Positions 24,501 to 50,100 of a stretch of DNA of 64,000 nt are shown here, in pieces. Positions within the stretch are counted from its first letter, which is position 1. Every line of letters starts with the position of its first letter. Source of the stretch: Struthio camelus (lineage: Eukaryota; Chordata; Aves; Struthioniformes; Struthionidae). The DNA lies in the NCBI RefSeq assembly GCF_040807025.1, contig NC_090947.1, forward strand, positions 8,990,001 through 9,054,000, written 5' to 3'. The position numbers and the translations under genes were made by a program. Under the pieces are notes generated by a model, which saw nothing but the letters and a program-made list of their open reading frames with translations, made no database searches and was not told the DNA's origin.

Positions 24501-27500
24501 ATAGGCACCTCAAGTGCAGATCTCGAGGACTTCTGGAGCGTAACTTAGGCTCCTTGCGCAGGTGGTGAAGTCTTGGGTTTTCAGCAAGTAGCGCTGCGAT
24601 ATCTCAGTGTCTTGTTATCGTTCCTTCAAAGACACATGCATGAGAGAAGGGTGCCAGTGTCTAACAATGCTTGTGAAAGTGATCAGCAATTTATTTAAAA
24701 TAGAGGTGAATGTTGTGAAGGGGAAGAACCACCGTAAGTATGTAGTAGAAGTTCCTTAGAGATTTTTCATAACGTAGAGCCAAATTTGTATTTAAGATGT
24801 TGTCACTAAGGGTTTAAACACTGAAGCGCATGATGAATTAAAAAAATAAGAAGCCGACAGTCTTCTCCGTAATGTCTTGAGTGGCTGTCATCTGCGTTGT
24901 GCGTTTGTTTTTGTGGTAAGCTCCAGGGTCAGGCTAACTATTAAAGCTCAGCCTATTAGTATTATTGAGAAATGCCTATTCTTATTTTTCAACAGTTCTT
25001 TAACATGCAACTTTTTGTGTACTGTAGTGGTTGTCTCTGGCATGCCTGAACTCCAGGTATCCTATGTACTGTAGCAGTAGGTATTTGAGAGCCAGGGCTC
25101 TCTTTGCTATTTTCTCCAGACATCAGACAGTCCCTATAATAAACGCATGGTCCGTAGTCTGAGGATTTGTCTTCACTAGCAAATTCACCCAAGTTGCAAT
25201 ATAAACTCAGCTCCTTCATTCAGCTGCTAAGCCCCTTCGATCCCGTGGTTTTAATCTATTCCTTCAAGGCAGGTAGCACAACTGGAGGCGCAGGGCAGAT
25301 GTTTCATAGACCTAAGTCATTTTGCATCACTTTAAATACAGTCATAAATACCATTAGAATGGCGCTTGACTTGTAGCAGAGAAGTCGTCTTCTGCAGCAC
25401 TAACGTAGCTCTGTTGCAAGAACAGATACCGACCAAAGAACGTGAGCTGTAATACAGCTCCACAGTACTACTGCCAGGAGTGGGGTGAGTGTTGATTTTC
25501 CAGAGGCCTCTTGGAGACACAAAACTGTATTTTTATGCTTTGTAAAAATGTTTGCAATCTTTTTTAAAAGTTCTGTTTTATAAATAAATGAAAGTACATC
25601 ACATACTAGCTGTATACAAAAAGTGTATTATCCAAAAAATATATGTATGTCTAGTATCTAGGGCACACACATTTTAAGTGGAAATTATCACAAGGCAGTT
25701 CACAGATTAAACAGCGGAGGGTTTTGCATTGACAGGAAGAAAACCGATCTCTCGCTACTGAAGCGATGCCCAGTAGACACAAAACTATTGGAAAGATTCA
25801 TGAAAGAGGTTGCCTAGCTGTACCTAGTATCAGATGCTGGGAAGTTTGTGTGCAGCTGGATGCAGCCCTCAGTGTGTTGAGTCAGTGAGATACAGCCTGT
25901 GCGTGCGCGTGTTAGGCTGAGAAATGCCACCTCTCTGCCTCTCTTCTTGGTGGAGCTGGCTCTTCCTGCCAGCCTGCATGGGCCGGGCAGCTGGCTCGAG
26001 CTTACAGACCCCGCTTCCATGCAGCCTCTGCCGGGGCAGGCTTGGGGCTGCCCCAAAAAATGTCTGAGTAACCAAGATTGCGCATTTGGTGCCCCTGCAT
26101 ACTGTACAAAAAGCACAGGCACCGGCCATCCGGTATTACTGTCAAGAGGCTTATTTTCTTCATACGGTTGTTTTCTCCTTGCAGGAGCTTGACAAGTGAC
26201 CTGGCAAGAATACCCTTTAATCCAGCGAAGTTCTGTATGTTGGATGACTGTATTGGCTGGTAATTTGAGCCCCTGCCTGGGCTTGGCTCCTTTAGCTCAG
26301 GCCCCAGTCCTTCCCTTGACTTCAGTGGCCTTGAGGTCTAAACTTGTGTAATATTACCAAAGTAACACAAAGTACAGATGACTGTCCTTGTTTTCCTCAG
26401 TCTTAGGGGCTTGTTGAAAGCTCACTGGAGCAATGGGAATTTTGCTGTTGATTTTAGTAGGAATAAGGTTGCATAACTATTTAACCAGTTAGGAGCAGAT
26501 GTGTGCTAGCTATTGCATAATATAATTAACTGAGAGTGAACTGAATTGAAAATAGTCATTAACTGAGACTTTACTCATCTGTTCTTCATTAGCAGTGCAT
26601 GTTTTAATCTGCATTAAATAAATGTATTGTCTTCATAAATCTCTGATAAGACAAAATAAGACTATTAATTGTGGGCAGGTTGTCCAGAGTACACGTTGGG
26701 TGTATGGAGACTTCTTTAAACAGGAAGATAAATGAATGGAATAAACTCTTAGCAGAATGTTCTAATAAAGTCCCCTTTTACTAGAAAACCCATTGTTAAA
26801 TCAAAATACACTGCTATATTTTTATTTGACTATTTGTTTCTGTCTGTTGGTATTTCATTAACTGTAATTGTAGAGGTTAAGAAGCTACACCCTTTGTTAC
26901 CTACCCATCCTTCTTTTTTGGTCTTAGTTCAGTAACTCTTTTACATTCCGGTTGCAGGGGGTCTTGGTCATCATTGCAAATTAGAAACCTGAAAATTCCC
27001 ACGCTGGATCAAATCCATGATCTATTAGTCTTCTGACAGTGGGCAGTATAAGATGCTTCGAAGAACAGTGTAAAATACCTTGTGATGGATAATTCTGAAA
27101 TAAACTGCATGTAGGACAGTATTTTTCAGAAATAATTGGAGTTTAGCAAACATCAAAGCATGAGGTTTAATTAGTTCGTAGGGTCATGACATACCAGTGC
27201 ATTTTGAAAATTACTTGATATATACGAAGCTTTTTGCTTTTCTTTGTGTATTTTTTTTATGTGCCAATTTCACTTCTGAGCTGTTTCAAACACACAGGTG
27301 CACAGAAGGTGACAAGACAGAAATAAAATTTCCTTGAAATATGAGCTGAGCATTATTCAAAATTCAGTATTAGCATGAGAGTGATGTCTCTATCAGCTAG
27401 AATGTCTCATTACACACGGAGGCTAGACCAGGGAAAGGTCTCTAAATCTCAGTAGGTTTCTCAGCGTTAGGTACTCTAATAGAATGGATGCTTGCATGTA

Positions 27501-28944
27501 GCCAGAGGAAAGTACGTATTAGTAGTGTGTGTTTCGCATAGCTGGCTGTGCTGACTGCAGAGTCACTCATAAAGCATGCAAATCTCAAGGTTTGTATGCA
27601 TGTCTCTTATGAAGCTATCGGTGACACTCCTCTGTTGTGCTCAGCTGCGTGGTGCTTTGGATACCCAGAAGCTTTGAAAAACAGCACTAACAGTCATTCT
27701 GTCAAATAATATATGTTACTGTGAAGCGTCTTTTGGACTAAACCTTACACAACAGACAGGACCATGACTTGTATAAGGCCTCACCCAGTGAAGGACTCAG
27801 AGTTTGCTTCCAAACAAAAAGTTTCTTTGTGACTTTCTACTGTTGTGAATAGTTATTTAAGTCCTGCTTTCCCAAAGGTAGCTATGCCTCAGTGACATTG
27901 TATGCAGACAGTTGGAGAAGATAAATTGCATATGTTAAGTGTGTGGGTTTTTGTGTGTGTGGGTTTTTTTTTTTTTAAATAGGAATTACTGCCTTTGACA
28001 AGGCAACTTCCCTGGTAACTCTTGAGAGAACTTACTCTGTAAAATGAATAGTTGTAAATAGCTCACTTTGGTTGTAAGTGAGGTCCTCAACTTTCAGGTG
28101 CTGTCTGTAACTCCCTACTTACTGCTGCATTTTTTCCATGATGGTAGTCACCATCAAGTCCTTGTCTATCAGCGTACTCGTTAGCACTTCTGTTCCTGTC
28201 CTATCTGGGCCTAGAAAGAATTAGTCTTTCACCCCATCTCACTGAAGGTGATTTCATCTAATTGCATATTCCAAGGACAATAAAACAAATCAGTACCAAG
28301 ACTCTTCTGTATGGGGAGAGGATGTTTTGGCTTAGTCATTGTTTGGAGTATTTTATGAGGGGTGGGTGTTTGGGGACAGGGATGGAGAATAGGTTTTGTT
28401 ACCTTTTCTCTTTGGTTTAGGGCTGATGCTCTGCTCTTTTTCTTTAGCTCAGTGAATCTTAGCTGCTTCTCTATATAGCTTTGCCAGTAACATAAGAGCA
28501 CATCCCCTACCCAGACAGATAGCAGCCACTGCCCTGCAAGAATTTATCAGCCTCAGAAGAGGTACTGATCCCACATCTTTCAGTTCCTGGGGAAACGCTA
28601 TACATACTTCCTTTTCTGCCTTAAGTTATGCTTTAAAATACACTTAACAATAAGGCCATTGCAACTACATTTTTGTGAATGGCCCAGCTGGGCCATGGGC
28701 TGAGAGCATACCTCAGTTTGACTTCACTTTCCCTTTGGCACCACACTGTCTAGTTTCTTTGTATCAAAGCAGCTTACTAAATTGTCCATGATTTAAAGCA
28801 GTCTCCACCTGGAACTATTAGGATGTACCCATGGGGTGCTGGTGCTTCCAGGAGGGTAGCTATTGAATAGGATGTTTTGTTTTGTATCATAGCTTTAGAT
28901 GTAATACTTCATGCCTAAGAGCCTGCCAACGCTATTTTCATTTT

Positions 28945-28970
28945 GGGGGGGGGGGGGGAGGGAGGGGAGA
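28945..28970 (+). repeat. G14 run with following G-rich tract
   Basis: A run of 14 G is followed by AGGGAGGGGAG. The tract satisfies a simple G-quadruplex pattern on the plus strand. No gene is attached. Confidence 0.85.
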
Positions 28971-31698
28971 AGGCAGGGTAAAGAATTTGCTCGTTTCTCT
29001 TTACTCTGAGTGCCAGCGTTAACCTAGCCCAAGCTTGCTTAAAAATATGCATGCCTCAGTAGGGTTTTACCTTGAATTAACACACCCTTTTCCCTCTCCT
29101 CTGCCCACAACTTTCTGGTGAAGACAAGACTACGCAAGGGCAAGGTTTAATCTAAGCCACGTTTGGCAGGGGGAGTTAATTGCTTGAGTGCAAGAGCTGT
29201 GTTTACATAGTGCTGTGCTGAGAGAAGAGGATACTTAATGACTAAACCCATTTTTCTTCCAGCATACGCTTATTCTTTCTCATCCTGCCTGTGCAGGCAG
29301 GAGCGTAAAGCAGGAAGAAAGACTAAGGTTTCCGCACTACAAGCGGCCACGCAACCAGTGAGAAATTCTGCCAGTTGGCCACCAGGTGGTACCAGGGCTG
29401 CAGCTGGTGAAGCGATCTGTTAGCTCTCTTCTAGTGCTACAGTAAAGTACTCGTGCAACCCCCAACCTCTCAGCACACTGTGGGCAGCCACAGCTTTGCA
29501 TGCAGGGGTTAGCTGCAGCCGCAGAACTGACTGTTCATGCAATTAAATAAGCCTTTACTTTGAGTGTTAAAGAACAATACAGTGATAGGGTTCATTTCCC
29601 ACCATCCCAGCTGTTCTTTGCCTTATTTTCATAATACTCTGCTTTAATTGTAGCTTCAGAACCAGCAAGTAGCAGCACTAACTGTAGACTTTTTTTTTTT
29701 TAAATAAAAAAACCTAAAAGTTGCATGAATAGCCCAGTTGTTGTAGAGCTCTGTCCATTCCTTTGCAGGCTCCCTCCTATCCTTTCACCCCTGGCTGGGC
29801 AAAAGTCCACAGGTGCATTGATTGCCCAGGCACCAGAGCAAACACAAGAGATAAGGGGAAGGCTGCACTGTAAACTTGGTCGATAAGAATGCTAATTTAG
29901 ATTTCTCTTTGCTATCTAGTTTCCAGTACCCACACTTGTAGGCAGCCTTGTTGCAATTACCAAATTTAGCTAAAGTTTTATATTATAAGATGACTAGTTC
30001 TATGGGGAGTAGGGCAGAAGCAGGACAGACAGCACAACCCCATGCGCTTCACGTCCTTTCCATCTTAAAGATAGGCATTATATATCTGTGACATAAGGGC
30101 TGGACACTTCTTAAATTGAAATAAGGATCATGTATAAACACAAAAAGGATGCACAACTTTCAAAAACAAAATAATTAGTGCCAGAGCTCCCACTTAAGGC
30201 ACTTTTTTTTAAAAAAAAAAAAGTCTTTAAAGCTTTTGAACCTTTATAAATTTTAAAGTGAAAATGTTGAAGTGAAGAAACACAAAGACTGACCTGAGTT
30301 GTTACACAGCTGAAATTACTCCTCTTACTCTTTGTGCAGTATGAGTTTTTGGCAGGAGTTTATTCCTTAGCAACCTGAGAACCAAACGTTTTACTGAGTA
30401 TGAGATTCAGGTGCACCTTTTCCTCCTGATCTTACCATCTGTGAGAACAGCCAACTGCCTTGCTTTTGGTATATGTTCTCATACACATTATTTTGCCCTC
30501 TACCCTCCTCCCTCCTTGAGAAGTAACATTTCACAAGGGCAAAAAGAAAGTTTTATGGTGTGTTAGTCAGATATGGACATGCGCACTAATAGGCTTTGTG
30601 AACTGCCACATTAAAAGATAGACTACTGTAGTTCTGGATGTCTCACTAACATGGACAATGGCATTTTTAACAGAAGTGAGTACTTGTGTTTATTTTATAT
30701 CACCAAGAGATCTGACCTTGCTTGTACCTGGAAGAAGGCAGGCTCTATCAAACATCCGATATTTAAGACTTAGTAGGCCAACATAAAGCAGACTGGGCCA
30801 TACTGGGCTAAACTCCAGGGGCAGAAAGAACAGTTGTTATAAAGTTACTTGCCTGTTACTCACAAATTTCAGAGACAGAGCATAAAGGAATTTTATAAAG
30901 CTAAGACTTCTGCAGCAGAGTTCTCATTCACTCAGTAGTAGTTGTTCATACTGAAAAATGTGGTGCAATTTTTTTTTTTTTTAAATGGAAGTTGGAAGAG
31001 ATGGCTTTCCAATACCATTCTAGTTTGCATGATTCCTGGAAGGATTACTCTAAATTATTATTACCCTAGTACCCTGTTGAGGAGGAAGCTATCCCTCTTC
31101 CAAACTGACATTAACCAAAATAATAGCAGGAGAGAAATTATTGTTCTGAAGTCTTTTAAAAAAGACCAAAAAACTCCCACAGCCTCACTCTGCTATAAAA
31201 GGACCATTGCACAGAGAAACTATTCTGAGATCCTTTCTGTATTTGAACTCATGTAGGTAAAGCTGCTAAAACCTTTGTCTTTTTGCTAAGTTTTAAAAGC
31301 AGTTTTATATTAGGACATTCTGCAAAAACTGCTTGTTCTTCTTCACGACATAAATAATTTTTATTCCCCCCACAAATAGTTTCTCTATTGCAACTAAATG
31401 GAGAAACATACAGTATCTAGAGCAGTGGTAGGTCTGAAATAAAACAGGTATGTTTGACTCAAAAAGGAACAACTTGCTCTGAAAGAGCAAGATAACAATA
31501 GCATTTTCACACCCTCATCAGTGCTTAAAATTAAAATACCTAACACTCTGGAAGAAAGTTACATTCTTCTATGTTTTTCACCACGTACACTTGTTCTTAA
31601 CTCTGATTCTCACTGAGTCAGAATTGCTTAGAGTTCTTTTCATGCAAGAAGCATGAACTGTATGAATTACATACATAATAGATTGTTTAGTATTATAA

Positions 31699-31704
31699 TT
31701 TATT
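31699..31704 (-). terminator. NDUFS1: Candidate NDUFS1 polyadenylation signal (AATAAA)
   Basis: TTTATT on the plus strand reads AATAAA on the minus strand, about 250 bases past the NDUFS1 stop codon. Cleavage would fall near 31675-31690. A second AATAAA at 31360-31365 could serve a longer 3' UTR. Which one is used cannot be told from sequence. Confidence 0.55.
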
Positions 31705-31857
31705 TGTATACAGCAATGTACTCTGCCTCTAGGTACAGTAAGTTGAATGCTGCATGCTCTCTCCAGGCACAACATTCCTGTATTATGGGACTATTGGAAC
31801 TGATGAAAATGTGAATGAAAAGAAAAATACCACTGCCTAGCAAATGGTCTTTGAAAG

Positions 31858-31890
31858 AAAAAAAAAAAATATATATATATATATATAAAA
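31858..31890. repeat. A-run plus AT dinucleotide repeat in the NDUFS1 3' UTR
   Basis: An A run passes into alternating AT units within the predicted NDUFS1 3' UTR. It is a plain microsatellite. Confidence 0.85.
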
Positions 31891-31954
31891 AATCAGTCAC
31901 AGCAGATAACTGCAACAAGTACTTGGATGGAGTTGGTAGCAGTTTGATTAGTAT

Positions 31955-46040
<14,086 letters not shown>

Positions 46041-46051
46041 GGTGCCAACGG

Positions 46052-46489
46052 CTGGTGAGAGAGAGAAAACGGTAAGACAGCTTTACCGCTTCAAGCGCTC
46101 GCTGGCGTTTCGAACGGGCAGGGCGCGGACGGCCGTTAACGCAAACGGAGAAAACCCACGTCGGTCCTGCCTTGGCAGAGGGGTAAGAAGTCATACGCTG
46201 CTGCGCTAGGTAAGAGGTGTCTCTGCTTGTGTAGCTGCAGCTCTGTCAGGAATGCGTCACGCACATAGCCACCTAGCGTTAAAAAAAAAAAAAAAGGCAA
46301 AAGACGCCCCAAAAAACGGCGAGAGTCACCACGATAAACAGCTCACCACGGCCAACGCTTCTCGCGGCCGCAGCGGGGTCACCTTGTGAGGCGCCGCCGC
46401 CCGCAGCCCCTCCTCAAGGGCACCGTTAACGGCCTCGCCCCCATTTCCCTCCCCCCCCCCCCGCGCTGAGGGGCGGCCGCCGCCGTTAC
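46052..46489 (-). other. NDUFS1: NDUFS1 5' UTR intron (predicted)
   Basis: A donor (CGCAG followed by GTAACG at 46489) pairs with the acceptor in front of the start-codon exon. The intron is 438 bases and includes an A-rich tract at about 46279-46294. It is inferred from splice signals only. Confidence 0.6.
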
Positions 46490-46700
46490 CTGCGCGCGAC
46501 GGCGGGGGGAGGTGGCGGCGGCGCCTCGGCTTTGCCCGCCACAGCCCGGGCCCCGCTCGGCCTCAGCCCTCTATGGCGGCCGCTTCGGCTCTTTCCGCTG
46601 CTCCCCGCGGCCCTCTTCGGCAATCTCCGGAGGAGCCGGCGGCCTCGGCCGCTTCCGTTTACCCTCCCGGGGAGGGCGGTCGGGGATCTTCGGAACGGAA
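46490..46700 (-). other. NDUFS1: NDUFS1 non-coding first exon (predicted; 5' limit uncertain)
   Basis: This is GC-rich sequence upstream of the donor at 46489. The transcription start cannot be read from sequence, but the CGGAA-box cluster at 46593-46787 suggests initiation within or just upstream of it. Confidence 0.5.
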
Positions 46701-46787
46701 CTCGCCGCTCGGCGATTTCCGCCGCGCCGCCTTCGGCGGTTTCCGCCTCTCCCCTCCCCCCACTTCGGCCATCTCCGGCAACTTCCG
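46593..46787. promoter_or_regulatory. Cluster of seven CGGAA (ETS/GABP-type) boxes
   Basis: TTCCG (CGGAA on the minus strand) occurs at 46593, 46653, 46717, 46741 and 46783. CGGAA occurs on the plus strand at 46691 and 46696, back to back. The box at 46783 sits in AGCGGAAGTT, close to the GABP consensus. GABP (NRF-2) sites in tandem are a known feature of nuclear genes for respiratory-chain subunits. Binding is inferred. Confidence 0.6.
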
Positions 46788-47030
46788 CTGTTGCCAGCAG
46801 CCGGGGGAAGGGCGGGACACGTTAAATCATCTACCCAACTCGTAAGCCTGAAAAGCGCTGATCGTTACCTTGATACGTGTTATCCCGACCTCCCCCTCTG
46901 ACGTCCTTTCCACTGCGCGGTCTGCGCCAGAGCGGTTTAAAACCCGCGAGGAACTATTTCGCTGCCCTTCCTTGCGGATGGATTCGCAGCAGGCGGGAGT
47001 ACGCCGCCCGCGGAGGGATACGCCAACCGC

Positions 47031-47037
47031 TATATAA
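47031..47037 (+). promoter_or_regulatory. EEF1B2: EEF1B2 TATA box
   Basis: TATATAA lies 30 bases upstream of a pyrimidine-rich start sequence at 47061. The spacing is exactly that expected for a TATA-directed start. Confidence 0.8.
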
Positions 47038-47060
47038 AGGAGGCGCGAGGGCACCTGGGT

Positions 47061-47118
47061 CTTTTTCCGCGGCGGTTAGGGGCGGGAGCGCGTGTGTGCC
47101 TGCCGCGCCGCTGCCGCC
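47061..47118 (+). promoter_or_regulatory. EEF1B2: EEF1B2 5' UTR with 5' TOP motif
   Basis: The predicted transcript begins CTTTTTCC at 47061, a terminal oligopyrimidine tract that places translation under mTOR/LARP1 control in known TOP mRNAs, elongation factors included. The leader is 58 bases and ends CTGCCGCC before the start codon, a strong Kozak context. Confidence 0.75.
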
Positions 47119-47198
47119 ATGGGCTTCGGGGACCTCAAGTCCGCCGCCGGCCTCCAGGTCCTCAATGACTTCCTGGCCGACAGGAGCTACATCGAGGG
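47119..47198 (+). CDS. EEF1B2: EEF1B2 coding exon 1
   Basis: This exon encodes [20 protein letters not shown] through SYIEG. The donor is GTGAGTG at 47199. The following intron is only 161 bases and GC-rich. Confidence 0.97.
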
Positions 47199-50100
47199 GT
47201 GAGTGGGGGAGCGGAGCGTGGGGGCTGGGGGGGGGGGATGGCGGGCGGCGCCGTGGGCCTGTGGCGCCGCACGGCTTCTCGCACTTTCGGCAGCGGCGGC
47301 GGGTTCCCGCCGCGCCGCGTGCGCCCGGGGCTCGCTGACTTACGGCCTGTCGCCCGCAGGTACGTCCCCTCCCAGGCCGATATCGCCGTCTTCGAAGCGA
47401 TCGCCGCCCCCCCTCCTGCAGACCTGTTTCATGCTCTCCGGTGGTACAACCACATTAAGTCTTACGAAAAGCAAAAGGCCAGGTACGGTTAAATCCGGAA
47501 ACGGTGATGCACGTGCAGGCTCGCCTATGAAGCTTTGCGTTTCTCTTTCTAAGCTGAAACGAAATAGCGTTTCTCTCCGATATTATGCAGTTCTGGGAGC
47601 AAGCAAGGTAGATATCTTGTTTTGCCAATGCACATGCCTCTCTCTTGAAACTTACAGAAGCTGACTCTGCCTCTGTTCAGCTGCTGGGACTTCTGCTAAA
47701 ACTTGTGAGAAGAACTTGGGTCTTGTTGTTGTCTTTTATATGGATAACTGTTGTGAAAGCTGGAAACTACTTATTGGAAATTGACCCTATAAAGGCAACA
47801 CCAAAATGGGCCAGGAACTGTTACAGTAGTTTTTGAAGATGAGCATACAGTTTTTAGATGATTAAGGGAAGTGATTCATTCAGATTTAATTCCAGAGGAC
47901 AAAACAAAATTGATAACTTAATGCAGAAACACCTACAAAGGGAGGAAATATGAAAGCAAATGTTATTTTTTTTCTTTTTTAGTGATTTTAGTGTTCATGA
48001 AAGGTGCTGTATTGACATCCATGGAGACTGCAGGCCTCTATAAAAAGGTACAGAATAGGTAGTGTCAGTATTGCTACACTGCCTCCTCTATGTGCCTCAG
48101 TCCTATTTTGGAGGGAACTCTTCTAAAATTGGGTGGCTCAGTCACCAGTCTGTTTCTGAAGCTCTTGTATCCTAAATGGGACTGAGATTATAAGTTACTT
48201 GACAAAGTCTGCTCTGTGGAAACTGCTGCTGGTTACTATAAAGCTAGATTTACAGTTGTTGTAACAGCATTTCACAGTAGCAATGGAAAGAATAAGTTTA
48301 CAGAACTATATAGACTAGAAGAAAAAGTTTATTTCAGGGGATTCTTGTCCCTCATGTGCTAGTAAAAGCTATCTTCTGGAGTAAAGCATTCACTAAAACT
48401 TCCAAAAAGTCGCAGAATCAATTACCTTGCCACAGTATTTGTTTTCTATTGCTATTAATCTTTAATCAGACCTAAATATTTTTAGGGAAACATGAATGAG
48501 AAGTTGAAAATTCTTCCTGCATATGTTTTACAGATTAACAGTTCCATTAAGAAAAGGTTTTTTCTTACACTTGCGTGGAACAGCAATGTTGGGCAGGATC
48601 TTCTCTGCTTAGACAAGTAGTCTTTGTATGTAGGATTTGTTGTAATTGTCTTAACTAGCATGCTGTAGGAGCATTTGGTGTTGGTCATTAAGGAGCTTCT
48701 GTTTTCAAGTAGCAGAATGGAATGGGTTCTTATTGCAAGTTTCTTTCTTTCCTGACTGTACTGTAGGTTGACTGAAATTAGCAGTATCTGCATTGACATT
48801 TGAATATGTCCCTAATATCTGCTGCTTTGTTTAGTTTGCCAGGTGTAAAGAAGGCTTTGGGGAAGTATGGTCCTGCTGATGTTGAAGACACAACAGGTGC
48901 AGCCACAGATAGCAAAGATGATGATGATATTGATCTCTTTGGATCTGATGATGAGGAGGTAATGGTGTTTTGGCAGGGGGTACTATACTTGCTTCTTCAA
49001 AGATATGATTTTTTTAAAATCTGTTTTTTGAAGTATCTAGATAGGCAGATTTTTGTGTTACTGGTTTAGACTACCTTGATTTTGTTTATTTGATACCAGG
49101 TCTTATTCAGAATCCTCAGATTGATCTGCTTTGGCAGAACAGAAGAAAAGTCTGGGAACATAAAAAGCCAGAGTAGAGAGGAATATATTCCAATGACATC
49201 AATTGTTGTCTTTAACTTTGACTGGCTACATGATGAATGAAACAAAAAATCACCATCTTTCGACTGACAATTGTGATGATTTGTTTTTGCCTGACTAGAT
49301 GCCAGTCAATTCAATAGTGCTTTGAAGATGTGGATGTTTTGTTGGTGCTTTCCTGTGACTTCAGTTTCTCTTTCAGGAAAGTGAAGAAGCAAAGAAACTA
49401 AGGGAGGAGCGCCTGGCCCAATATGAGTCTAAGAAGTCCAAAAGTATGCCTACTAAAAACTTTGTTCTATGTTTGCATCATGTAGTTGAACAGGCTGACT
49501 AGAAAACAGAATTTTTTTAAATCTGTAATAGATAGAGCTTACTTGACTGGAATGAGACGCAAATAATTCACTTTACTTGAATTTGCTCTACCAAAAGGCC
49601 AAGCTTTACCTACAAAGAGATGGGCCCAGGATTTTCTTTGCCAGTTTTACTTCTGCTTTGTTCATAAAATGCACCTATGCTAGAATCCCTCTACAGGTGA
49701 CTTGTAAAAAGGCTGGTCAGAAGCTACTCTCTATTTAGAGAAAAGGCTGTGATATGAAAGTGCAGACTCCACAGCTTACTGGTCTGGAACTGTTCAGAAC
49801 TGTAGCAGTTGCAGGATTCCCTCTGTGGAAAATAAACTGTTACATGGTATTAGCTCCTTCTCAGAACCTCTGAAAAGGACTTGCTATGTAACTAACAGTG
49901 TCAGCTTCTTACTGTATGCTCTCTTGTGAAAGCAGTGATCTCAACCTGTGTATCTAAATATCTTAAACACTGGGATGTGTATAGTGTTTGAAATGCATGT
50001 TGGTACAAGAGGCCTGCCTCAGTAATGTGAGGTGTTTCTTGTTTATAAGTGTACTGATATGAGGGTTTTTGGAAACTCCTGAGGACTTATGGTGGTTTTC

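Larger units (their letters stand above)
20721..31675. other. Intergenic region between INO80D 5' end and NDUFS1 3' end
   Basis: About 11 kb in which I can support no gene. It contains TTTC/T-rich tracts (20858-20900), an AT/GT microsatellite (about 21450-21502), a G14 run followed by a GGGAGGGGAG tract (28945-28970), and a perfect 8-bp inverted repeat (29284-29301). A local GC-rich patch lies at about 25880-26110. A possible ancient repeat motif (CCCAGTTCTGCAA) lies at 22971-22983. Open frames are all about 100 codons or shorter and resemble no protein I know. Confidence 0.7.
46330..47400. promoter_or_regulatory. Shared CpG-island bidirectional promoter of NDUFS1 and EEF1B2
   Basis: The start codons lie 1,079 bases apart and point away from each other. 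The region between them is CpG-dense, including many CG dinucleotides from 46330 through EEF1B2 exon 1. The NDUFS1 side is TATA-less with seven CGGAA (ETS/GABP core) boxes. The EEF1B2 side has a TATA box, a CRE-like TGACGTCC (46899-46906) and a 5' TOP start. The pairing of these two genes is conserved in human. Confidence 0.85.

Noticed and set aside
46512-46901. Plus-strand open frames (90-129 codons) upstream of EEF1B2
   Set aside because: They lie in the bidirectional promoter, opposite the predicted NDUFS1 first exon. They are Arg/Pro/Ser-rich from the TTCCG/TTCGG repeats and end before the EEF1B2 start site at 47061.
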